DNA from: Bacteroidales bacterium
Lineage (GTDB): Bacteria; Bacteroidota; Bacteroidia; Bacteroidales; WCHB1-69
DNA length: 25,009 nucleotides
Assembly: GCA_017527945.1 (NCBI GenBank)
Contig: JAFXPL010000090.1
Span: forward strand, 1-25,009
Direction of reading: 5' to 3'
The notes under the pieces were generated by a model, which ran no database searches, was not told where the DNA came from, and worked only from the letters and a program-made list of their open reading frames with translations. Shown piece by piece: positions 1 to 6,028 of this stretch (position 1 is its first letter; each line of letters starts with the position of its first letter). The position numbers and the translations under genes are program-made.

Positions 1-471
1 AAGGGTATCATGGAGAAGATGGAAGAGGGTCCGCTCACCGGTTCCTACGCCCGCGACATCGTGGTGAACATCTACGACGGTAAAATGCACCCGGTCGATT
101 CCAACGAATTGGCATTCAAGCTGGCCGGCCGTAACGCCTTCAAGGAGGCCTTCAAGAACGCCGGTCCGAAGATTCTGGAGCCGATTTATGATGTCGATAT
201 CTTCGTCCCCGCCGACCGTATGGGCGATGTGATGACCGACCTGCAGGGCCGCCGCGGTATCATGATGGGCATGGACAGCGAAGGCGCCTTCCAGATGATC
301 CACGCCAAGATTCCGTTGGCCGAGATGAACAAGTACTCCACCACGTTGAGTTCCATCACCTCCGGCCGTGCCTCCTACAGCATGAAGTTCGCCGAATATC
401 AGCAGGTTTCCGCCGATGTCCAAAGCGAAATCATCAAGAAATACGAAGAGGAGCACAAGGACGAGGAGTAA
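1..471 (+). CDS. Elongation factor G paralogue, C-terminal part (5' end outside window)
   Basis: The frame is open from base 1 and gives 156 residues before TAA. It covers the end of domain IV and all of domain V of a translational GTPase of the EF-G family. Landmarks are the KGIMEKMEEGPLTGS helix, the YDGKMHPVDSNELAFK segment, ILEPIYDVDIFVP opening domain V, the MGDVMTDLQGRRG turn and the closing SGRASYSMKFAEYQQV. EF-G drives ribosome translocation and recycling in the cytoplasm. The wording (YDGKMHPVDS rather than a GSYHDVDS-type segment, and DLQGRRGIIM-like text) resembles the second EF-G-like group rather than canonical FusA; this is from memory and not proven, because the G domain lies outside the window. 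The first ATG at base 10 is internal, not the start. The gene ends in a strong terminator shared with the converging cdaA. Confidence 0.93.
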   Translation, partial: KGIMEKMEEGPLTGSYARDIVVNIYDGKMHPVDSNELAFKLAGRNAFKEAFKNAGPKILEPIYDVDIFVPADRMGDVMTDLQGRRGIMMGMDSEGAFQMIHAKIPLAEMNKYSTTLSSITSGRASYSMKFAEYQQVSADVQSEIIKKYEEEHKDEE

Positions 472-484
472 AAACAACGATGTT

Positions 485-507
485 AGGATGTTGTATTATA
501 ACATCCT
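485..507. other. Small intergenic hairpin after the EF-G gene
   Basis: AGGATGTT (485-492) pairs with AACATCCT (500-507), giving an 8-bp perfect stem and a 7-base loop. No T run follows, so it is probably not a terminator by itself. It sits just upstream of the real terminator and may protect the 3' end of the transcript. Confidence 0.4.
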
Positions 508-516
508 TGCAGACAC

Positions 517-548
517 AAAAACGCCCGGCAGCGATGTCGGGCGTTTTT
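517..548. terminator. Bidirectional rho-independent terminator between EF-G gene and cdaA
   Basis: AAAAACGCCCG (517-527) and CGGGCGTTTTT (538-548) form a perfect 11-bp inverted repeat around a 10-base loop. The A and T tracts on either side make it work in both directions. It lies between two convergent genes that stop at 471 (+) and 594 (-). Confidence 0.9.
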
Positions 549-593
549 ATTGAAGGTGTGTCAAATCAATGTGGAGAGGTGAACCTTGTCCAC

Positions 594-1388
594 CTATTCT
601 TTGGTCAGAATCTCTTCCAGCATTTGTCGCAGCGAGGAGGAAGTAAGGTCGCGGGTCATTTTCCCTTCGTGGCAGATAGAGATGTTGCCGGTCTGTTCGG
701 AGACGACCACGGCCACAGCATCGGTGAATTCGGTGGCGCCTAAGGCGGAGCGGTGGCGAAGGCCCACTTCCTGGGGAAGGTCGGAGTTTTTCGACACGGG
801 CAGGATGCAGCGTGCCGCCGCGATGCGGTGGTCTTTGATGATGACCGCGCCATCGTGCAACGGGCTGTTTTTGAAGAAGATGTTCTCTAACAGTTCTGCC
901 GATGGCTTGGCATCGATTTCCTCGCCGGTGTTGAGAAACTCGTCTAACGGGGTTTTGCGGGCAAAGATGATCAAGGCACCGGTCATGTTCGCAGACATGT
1001 GACGGCAGGCTTTCTTCACCGTCTCGATCTCGTCCGTGTAAGCCGTGTTTTTGGTTTGTTTGACGAAGCGGTCGCTGAAGAAGTGCACCAGCCGTCCGTC
1101 GCCGATATAAAGCAGGAATTTGCGTATTTCGGGTTGGAACAAGATGATGATGGCGAGAACGCCCACATTGATTAGTTCGCCCATCAGGTCGGAAAGCATG
1201 GTGAAATGGAAATAGGCGACCACTTTCCAGACCACATAGATGAGGGCCAGCATCCAGAAGATTTTCACGGCGGCGGTGCCTTTCGTCAGTTTGTAGAGTT
1301 CGAAAAGCAGGACAGCCACAATCAGGATGTCGAGGATATCGACTATGCGGAAGTTGATAAAATTGAAAATAGCGGCAATCTCCATCAT
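594..1388 (-). CDS. cdaA: Membrane-bound diadenylate cyclase (c-di-AMP synthase, CdaA/DacA type)
   Basis: The 264-residue product has three hydrophobic helices in the first ~85 residues (about 18-36, 40-60, 68-85), then a cytoplasmic DAC domain. The catalytic motifs are present: DGA at residues 179-181 in NSPLHDGAVII, and RHR at 211-213 in GLRHRSALG. The enzyme joins two ATP into cyclic di-AMP, a second messenger for potassium and turgor control and for envelope homeostasis. Length and layout match CdaA, not the DNA-scanning DisA. The start is one of two adjacent ATG codons (1388 or 1385), so the N-terminus is uncertain by one residue. The gene begins 12 bases after the ptb stop and is most likely co-transcribed with it. 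In many Bacteroidota, as I recall, cdaA follows folP, so the ptb partner is less usual. Confidence 0.96.
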   Translation of the reverse strand: MMEIAAIFNFINFRIVDILDILIVAVLLFELYKLTKGTAAVKIFWMLALIYVVWKVVAYFHFTMLSDLMGELINVGVLAIIILFQPEIRKFLLYIGDGRLVHFFSDRFVKQTKNTAYTDEIETVKKACRHMSANMTGALIIFARKTPLDEFLNTGEEIDAKPSAELLENIFFKNSPLHDGAVIIKDHRIAAARCILPVSKNSDLPQEVGLRHRSALGATEFTDAVAVVVSEQTGNISICHEGKMTRDLTSSSLRQMLEEILTKE

Positions 1389-1400
1389 GTCTTTCCGGAA

Positions 1401-2303
1401 TTAAGCCATCAGGGCGGCCAGGGCGATGGAATACATTTTCGTTTTGGCGCTGTCGCCACGGGAGGAGAGGACGCAAGGCACTTTCGCACCTTTCAGCAGG
1501 GCTCCGAGTTCGGCATGGTTGAACTTGGTGCAGCATTTGTAGAAGGCATTGCCTGTCTCGATGTTCGGGAAGAGCAGGCAGTCGGCGTCACCGGCCACTT
1601 CGCTCTTGAACTTCTTGATTTCCACCGTCTCTTTGTCGATGGCGAGGTCAAGGGAAATAGGTCCTTCGATGTAGGCGTTGCCGAGTTGGCCGCGGCTGCC
1701 CATTGCGGCGAGCAGTGCGCCGTCCACGCATGCCTGCATGCCTACGGAAACCTGTTCGGTGGCAGCCAGACAAGCGACTTTCGGTTTCTCGATGCCAAGA
1801 GCCTGGGCGGTCTCGATCAGATACTTGAGGATGGCCTGTTTCTCTTTCAGTTCCGGTGCGGGAATCACGGCCACGTCACCCACAATCAACAACTTGTGGT
1901 AAGCGGGATTCTCAATTACCGTCACATGGGAAAGGGTGGCTTTCGGCGGGCAGAGGCCCTTTTCCTTGTTGAGGATGGCGCGCATGTATTTGTCGGTGGG
2001 AAGCAAGCCCTTCATCAGGATTTGGCCTTCGCCGGCGTTGATGAGATCACAGGCCTTGGCGGCGGCTTTGGTGTCAACGTATTCGGGCACGATGGTGAAT
2101 TTCGACATGTCGAAGCCATGTTCTTTGCACACTTTCTCGATTTCCTCCGGGTTGCCCACGAGCGTGGCATCAATCACACCCATCTCCACAGCGGCGTGAA
2201 CAGCCTCGATGGTATGCGCGTCGTTGGCGTTGGCAACCACCAGTCTCTTTTTCGGTTTCGACTTAACTAATTCAACTAATTGGTCTAATTTTGTGATAGC
2301 CAT
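1401..2303 (-). CDS. ptb: Phosphate butyryltransferase / phosphate acyltransferase (Ptb family)
   Basis: This 300-residue protein belongs to the phosphate acetyl/butyryl transferase family, which interconverts acyl-CoA and phosphate with acyl-phosphate and CoA in the cytoplasm. Family signatures are ILMKGLLPTDKYMRAILNKE near residue 95, LSHVTVIENP, RGQLGNAYIEGPISLDLAID near 205-225, and a C-terminal VLSSRGDSAKTKMYSIALA. Length and text fit Ptb better than the longer Pta. The ATG at 2303 follows an A-rich leader and a TATCTTTG -7 box on the same strand. The usual partner, butyrate kinase (buk), is not next to it: the downstream gene is cdaA. The acyl chain used (butyryl, branched or acetyl) cannot be told from sequence. 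Confidence 0.93.
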   Translation of the reverse strand: MAITKLDQLVELVKSKPKKRLVVANANDAHTIEAVHAAVEMGVIDATLVGNPEEIEKVCKEHGFDMSKFTIVPEYVDTKAAAKACDLINAGEGQILMKGLLPTDKYMRAILNKEKGLCPPKATLSHVTVIENPAYHKLLIVGDVAVIPAPELKEKQAILKYLIETAQALGIEKPKVACLAATEQVSVGMQACVDGALLAAMGSRGQLGNAYIEGPISLDLAIDKETVEIKKFKSEVAGDADCLLFPNIETGNAFYKCCTKFNHAELGALLKGAKVPCVLSSRGDSAKTKMYSIALAALMA

Positions 2304-2331
2304 AATGTTACATTTTTAAGATTACAATCGG

Positions 2332-2339
2332 CAAAGATA
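2332..2339 (-). promoter_or_regulatory. Bacteroidota -7 promoter box for ptb-cdaA
   Basis: Read on the minus strand this is TATCTTTG, an exact TAnnTTTG match, 28 bases before the ptb ATG. It faces away from the box at 2365-2372, so the two promoters share about 25 bp of A/T-rich DNA. Confidence 0.75.
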
Positions 2340-2364
2340 TAATTTTTTATCGAGATTTTTTTTG

Positions 2365-2372
2365 TACTTTTG
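2365..2372 (+). promoter_or_regulatory. Bacteroidota -7 promoter box for the secreted protein gene at 2378
   Basis: TACTTTTG matches TAnnTTTG and follows a run of eight T. Its last base is only five bases before the GTG start at 2378, so transcription should begin at or next to the start codon, predicting a leaderless message. Confidence 0.7.
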
Positions 2373-2377
2373 CCACC

Positions 2378-3160
2378 GTGAAAAAATTTTGGCTCATCAT
2401 AGGCATATTGTGCTGTCTGATGGCGGTTCAGGCGCAGCACAAGCGGTACGCGGCACGCGTGTTCGACGGCATCACCTACCAGCCGCTCGTCGGTGCCAGC
2501 GTCTATAACGCCAACACCCAGAAGTTCGCATTCACTGACAAGAACGGCCGTTTCGAGATTGACCTGTCGGTGAACGACACCCTCATCATCTCCAAGTCTA
2601 TCTATCGTCAGCATGTCGCCGTCATCGACAAAAAGCTGTTCTATGGCTATGAGGATTTCTTCCTCTACTACAAGGCCACCATGCTGAAGGAGGTGACCAT
2701 CATCGGTATCAATCCTTCATACGAAGGGTTCAAGAAGGACATCGTGACACTGCAACTGCCGGACTACTACAAGCGGATGGAGGAGGCGCAGCTGTCGGAG
2801 TGGCAAAGGGCCAACGCCACCTACAAGCCCAACGGCAATGTTCTATCGCTCGGCGGCACCGCCACCCTGTCGCCCATCTCCTACCTCTATGACAAATACA
2901 GCCGACGGGGGAAGATGAGCCGTCTCTACAACGAGATGCTCTCCTACGAGGATGAAATCGACCGTATCCAGCAGAAATATAACCGAGAAATTGTATCTGA
3001 ACTTACTGGGCTTCAAGGTGATGAGCTGCTCGACTTCATGATGTACTGCCGCTTCAACTACTACGACCTGGTGCGCTGGAGCGACGAACAGATCCGCGAG
3101 AAAATACGGTCCAACTATTTCAATTACCAATACGACAAGATTACCAATGACAAACAATAG
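2378..3160 (+). CDS. Secreted protein with carboxypeptidase-regulatory-like (beta-sandwich) domain
   Basis: The product has 260 residues. Residues 1-20 are a Sec signal peptide (KK, hydrophobic core, cleavage after AVQAQ). Residues about 25-115 form a CarboxypepD_reg-like domain: ARVFDGITYQPLVGASVYN, then TDKNGRFEIDLS, then DTLIISKSIY and an EVTIIG strand like the plug-leading segment of TonB-receptor extensions. The remaining ~145 residues are charged and helical, with no family I recognise. It is probably periplasmic or surface-attached, with unknown role. The GTG start is chosen because the next in-frame ATG (2420) would destroy the signal peptide. The gene overlaps the next one by 14 bases, so the two are likely translated together. 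Confidence 0.85.
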   Translation: MKKFWLIIGILCCLMAVQAQHKRYAARVFDGITYQPLVGASVYNANTQKFAFTDKNGRFEIDLSVNDTLIISKSIYRQHVAVIDKKLFYGYEDFFLYYKATMLKEVTIIGINPSYEGFKKDIVTLQLPDYYKRMEEAQLSEWQRANATYKPNGNVLSLGGTATLSPISYLYDKYSRRGKMSRLYNEMLSYEDEIDRIQQKYNREIVSELTGLQGDELLDFMMYCRFNYYDLVRWSDEQIREKIRSNYFNYQYDKITNDKQ

Positions 3161-3377
3161 CGACTTTTGGAAGAAAAACTTTTCGTGGTGGCACTTGGCC
3201 GGCATGGCCGTGGCTGTGCTGTTAGCGATGCTTTACTGGTATAAATCCGGCCAGTTTTCCGACAATATCCTCAAGAAAAGTCCCGTTTTGATGGCTCTTT
3301 GGGGCATTCTGACCGGCTACATTCTCGTCGATCTGGTGAAGTCGAGCAAAAAACGCGACAACGAAAATCCCCATTGA
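3147..3377 (+). CDS. Small two-helix membrane protein, unknown function
   Basis: The product has 76 residues and two hydrophobic segments, about 17-33 (HLAGMAVAVLLAMLYWY) and 45-63 (SPVLMALWGILTGYILVDLV), ending in a Lys/Arg-rich tail. The ATG lies inside the end of the preceding gene (14-base overlap, different frame), which suggests translational coupling with the secreted protein. I do not recognise a family. The overlap, the clear membrane pattern and its position inside a transcription unit argue that it is a real gene. Confidence 0.75.
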   Translation: MTNNSDFWKKNFSWWHLAGMAVAVLLAMLYWYKSGQFSDNILKKSPVLMALWGILTGYILVDLVKSSKKRDNENPH

Positions 3378-3411
3378 GTGTTATTGTCTGTCGCCTGATA
3401 ACAAAAAATAT

Positions 3412-3419
3412 TACCTTTG
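3412..3419 (+). promoter_or_regulatory. Bacteroidota -7 promoter box for the MFS transporter
   Basis: TACCTTTG matches TAnnTTTG, preceded by an A-rich stretch, 44 bases before the ATG at 3464. I see no convincing -33 TTTG. Confidence 0.7.
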
Positions 3420-3463
3420 CGCCTTCAAACAGCGAATAAGATTATAAACTAAAATAAAGCATT

Positions 3464-5116
3464 ATGACAGAAAAACTACAAACTTTGAGAGACAGCGCGG
3501 CCATGAGATGGACCGCTTTGCTGTTGCTGGCCTTGGCCATGTTCTGTTCGTACATCTTCATGGACATCCTTTCGCCCATCAAGGACCTGATGCAATCGAC
3601 AAGAGGCTGGGACTCAACCGCTTTCGGTACGATGCAGGGCGCGGAGACGTTCCTGAACGTGTTCGTCTTCTTCCTCATCTTCGCGGGTATCATCCTCGAC
3701 AAGATGGGTGTCCGTTTCACCGCAGTGCTTTCCGGCACCGTGATGCTCATCGGTGGTTTGATCAAGTACTACGCTGTTTCCGAGGCTTTCATCGGCAGCG
3801 GTGTGGAGACCTGGTTCACCAACCATCTCAACTACATCCCCGGTTTCCAGGAACTGGGTGTGGCTCCGTTCTATGAGGGGATGCCCGCTTCCGCCAAAGT
3901 GGCCGCAGTCGGTTTCATGATCTTCGGTTGCGGTGTCGAAATGGCCGGCATCACTGTTTCCCGCGGTATTGTGAAATGGTTCAAAGGCCGCGAGACCGCG
4001 TTGGCCATGGGTTCCGAAATGGCCCTCGCCCGCCTCGGCGTCGCCACTTGCATGATTTTCTCACCCTTCTTCGCCAAGTTGGGTGGCACCATCGACGTGT
4101 CCCGTTCTGTGGCATTCGGTGTGGTGCTCCTCTGCATCGCCCTGATGATGTTCATCGTCTATTTCTTCATGGACAAGAAATTGGATGCCCAAACCGGCGA
4201 GGCTGAAGAGAAGGACGACCCTTTCAAAGTGTCCGACATTGGCAAGATCCTCTCTTCCGGCGGTTTCTGGTTGGTGGCTCTCCTCTGCGTGCTCTACTAC
4301 AGCGCCATCTTCCCGTTCCAGAAGTATGCCGTGAACATGCTGCAGTGTAACCTCACGCTCGTTGAAGCCTCTCCCGATACTTTCTGGGGCGGCAGTTCTG
4401 TTACTATTATCCAATATCTCATCATGTTGGCGGTGGCCGTCTGTTCTTTCACCAGCAATTTCTCCAAGAATAAAACCGCTAAGGTCGGTCTGATGGCGTT
4501 GGCTGTCGTGGCCTTGATTGTCTATTGCTGGATGGGTTACATGCGTGGCACGGCTGAGACCATCTTCGCCGTCTTCCCGCTGCTCGCCGTGGCCATCACC
4601 CCGATCCTTGGCAACTATGTCGATCACAAGGGTAAAGCTGCTTCCATGCTGATGATTGGTTCTTTGTTGCTGATTATCTGTCACTTGACCTTCGCATTCA
4701 TTCTGCCGCAGTTCAAAGGCAACGCTGCCGGCGGTGTCATCGTGGCTTACCTGACCATTCTCGTGCTCGGCGCCTCTTTCTCCTTGGTGCCCGCCGCTTT
4801 GTGGCCGAGCGTCCCGAAATTGGTCGATGAGAAGATCATCGGTTCCGCTTACGCTTTGATTTTCTGGATCCAGAACATCGGTTTGTGGCTCTTCCCGCTG
4901 CTTATCGGCAAAGTGCTCGACAAAACCAATACCGACATTATCGACCAAATGAACGCCGGACTAATTGACGCGGAAACAGCTGCCGTCTCTTACGACTACA
5001 CCTGGCCGTTGGTGATGCTGGCTTGCTTGGGCATCGCCGCCCTCATTCTCGGTATCGTCCTGAAGGCTGTCGATAAGAAACAGAACCTCGGTCTGGAGGA
5101 ACCGAACATCAAGTAA
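3464..5116 (+). CDS. Major facilitator superfamily transporter, substrate unknown
   Basis: The 550-residue product has about twelve hydrophobic helices in two halves split by a charged cytoplasmic loop (DKKLDAQTGEAEEKDDPFK) near residues 235-255. The loop after helix 2 has the MFS motif-A-like GIILDKMGVRFT. The second half has the matching GNYVDHKGKAASML. It should move a small solute across the inner membrane by a rocker-switch mechanism. Helix text such as GTMQGAETFLNVFVFF, GMTVSRG-like segments and SLVPAALWPSVPKLV recalls the Bacteroidota transporters often labelled nitrate/nitrite or MFSD1-like, but I cannot assign a substrate. It is a stand-alone unit with its own promoter and terminator. 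Base composition matches its neighbours, with no sign of recent transfer. Confidence 0.9.
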   Translation: MTEKLQTLRDSAAMRWTALLLLALAMFCSYIFMDILSPIKDLMQSTRGWDSTAFGTMQGAETFLNVFVFFLIFAGIILDKMGVRFTAVLSGTVMLIGGLIKYYAVSEAFIGSGVETWFTNHLNYIPGFQELGVAPFYEGMPASAKVAAVGFMIFGCGVEMAGITVSRGIVKWFKGRETALAMGSEMALARLGVATCMIFSPFFAKLGGTIDVSRSVAFGVVLLCIALMMFIVYFFMDKKLDAQTGEAEEKDDPFKVSDIGKILSSGGFWLVALLCVLYYSAIFPFQKYAVNMLQCNLTLVEASPDTFWGGSSVTIIQYLIMLAVAVCSFTSNFSKNKTAKVGLMALAVVALIVYCWMGYMRGTAETIFAVFPLLAVAITPILGNYVDHKGKAASMLMIGSLLLIICHLTFAFILPQFKGNAAGGVIVAYLTILVLGASFSLVPAALWPSVPKLVDEKIIGSAYALIFWIQNIGLWLFPLLIGKVLDKTNTDIIDQMNAGLIDAETAAVSYDYTWPLVMLACLGIAALILGIVLKAVDKKQNLGLEEPNIK

Positions 5117-5153
5117 TCTATTGATGCGCAGAATATTGCTTCTCAGAAATAAC

Positions 5154-5185
5154 AAAAAGGACATCCGGATGGGTGTCCTTTTTTT
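5154..5185 (+). terminator. Rho-independent terminator after the MFS gene
   Basis: AAAAAGGACATCC (5154-5166) pairs with GGGTGTCCTTTTT (5171-5183), with one G-T wobble and a GGAT loop, and the T run continues to 5185. It starts 38 bases after the MFS stop codon. Confidence 0.88.
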
Positions 5186-5232
5186 ATGTTTGGTGATAGT
5201 TGAAAATAGCAATGTGCAAAAGGAGAAAAATG

Positions 5233-5240
5233 TATTTTTG
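5233..5240 (+). promoter_or_regulatory. Bacteroidota -7 promoter box for rsmE
   Basis: TATTTTTG matches TAnnTTTG after an A-rich stretch, 26 bases before the ATG at 5267. It rules out the upstream in-frame TTG at 5246 as a start, because that codon falls at the expected transcription start. Confidence 0.7.
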
Positions 5241-5266
5241 CGCCTTTGCAGATTAAAGCCTTCAAT

Positions 5267-5977
5267 ATGCATTACTTCTACTCTCCCGACATATTCCAAC
5301 CTTTCGTCGCTTTAAGCAACGAAGAATCAGAGCATTGCGTTCGTGTAATGCGGCATCGCGAGGGCGATGTCGTGCGCGTTACCGACGGTCGTGGCCATCT
5401 GGCGGAAGCGGTCGTTGCAGATGCGCATCCGAAAAGATGTCTTTTGGAAATCCGGCAGGAAATTGTGGACAATATGTTGACACACAATGGTTTGCATTTG
5501 GCCATCGCGCCCACAAAAAATGCTGACCGCATGGAATGGCTTTTAGAGAAGGCCATAGAAATCGGCGTGTGCTCGCTCACGTTCCTGCAGTGTGACCACT
5601 CCGAGCGCACGCGCCTTAACCTCGATCGCCTGCAACGGCTCGCCATAGCCGCATTAAAACAGTCGCAAACCAGGTGGCTTCCAGAACTTTGCATGGCGAA
5701 ATTCAGGGATTTTATTCTACAAACCAATGAAAAACAAGCAGATAAGTTCATTGCTTGGTGCGATGAAAACAACCAAAGGCAGTTGGTGAACGCTCCTCGT
5801 CACTATTCCGATATGATTTTGCTCATTGGTCCGGAAGGGGACTTTAGCCCGGAAGAGATTGATTTGGCGAGAAAATCCGGCTACCTGGAGGTGAAGCTTG
5901 GCGACCGTCGTTTGCGCACCGAGACTGCAGGGCTCTATGGTTGTTTGGCAGCGTCGCTTCCCTTTATCCGACGATAG
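5267..5977 (+). CDS. rsmE: 16S rRNA (uracil-1498-N3)-methyltransferase RsmE
   Basis: The product has 236 residues. The N-terminal ~70 residues form the PUA-like RNA-binding domain (MHYFYSPDIF, SEHCVRVMRHREGDVVRVTDG). The C-terminal SPOUT domain carries the knot signatures LLIGPEGDFSPEEI and LGDRRLRTETAGLYG. It uses S-adenosylmethionine to methylate N3 of U1498 (E. coli numbering) near the decoding centre of 16S rRNA. MHYFYSP at the ATG matches the usual Bacteroidota N-terminus. The longer TTG start at 5246 would add seven residues from the promoter region and is rejected. polA follows 51 bases later with its own -7 box. Confidence 0.95.
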   Translation: MHYFYSPDIFQPFVALSNEESEHCVRVMRHREGDVVRVTDGRGHLAEAVVADAHPKRCLLEIRQEIVDNMLTHNGLHLAIAPTKNADRMEWLLEKAIEIGVCSLTFLQCDHSERTRLNLDRLQRLAIAALKQSQTRWLPELCMAKFRDFILQTNEKQADKFIAWCDENNQRQLVNAPRHYSDMILLIGPEGDFSPEEIDLARKSGYLEVKLGDRRLRTETAGLYGCLAASLPFIRR

Positions 5978-5995
5978 GTTCCAAGCCTTTTTTTT
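5976..5995 (+). terminator. Possible weak terminator after rsmE
   Basis: AGGTT (5976-5980) can pair with AGCCT (5984-5988) over a 3-base loop, with one G-T wobble, followed by eight T. The stem is short and overlaps the rsmE stop codon. The T run may instead just be the upstream part of the polA promoter. Confidence 0.3.
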
Positions 5996-5996
5996 G

Positions 5997-6004
5997 TATT
6001 TTTG
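5997..6004 (+). promoter_or_regulatory. Bacteroidota -7 promoter box for polA
   Basis: TATTTTTG matches TAnnTTTG after a run of eight T and a G, 24 bases before the polA ATG at 6029. Confidence 0.7.
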
Positions 6005-6028
6005 CCTCTCCTTTAAATTACGCAAAAG

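Noticed and set aside
547..2270. Long frames overlapping cdaA and ptb (minus 547-1536, plus 1206-2270)
   Set aside because: They are shadows of cdaA and ptb, which carry clear catalytic motifs in the chosen frames.
4061..4948. 295-codon minus-strand frame across the MFS gene
   Set aside because: Rich in His/Glu/Asp, as reverse reading of membrane-helix codons gives; no motif.
5246..5266. Upstream TTG start for rsmE
   Set aside because: It lies at the predicted transcription start; the family N-terminus begins at the ATG at 5267.
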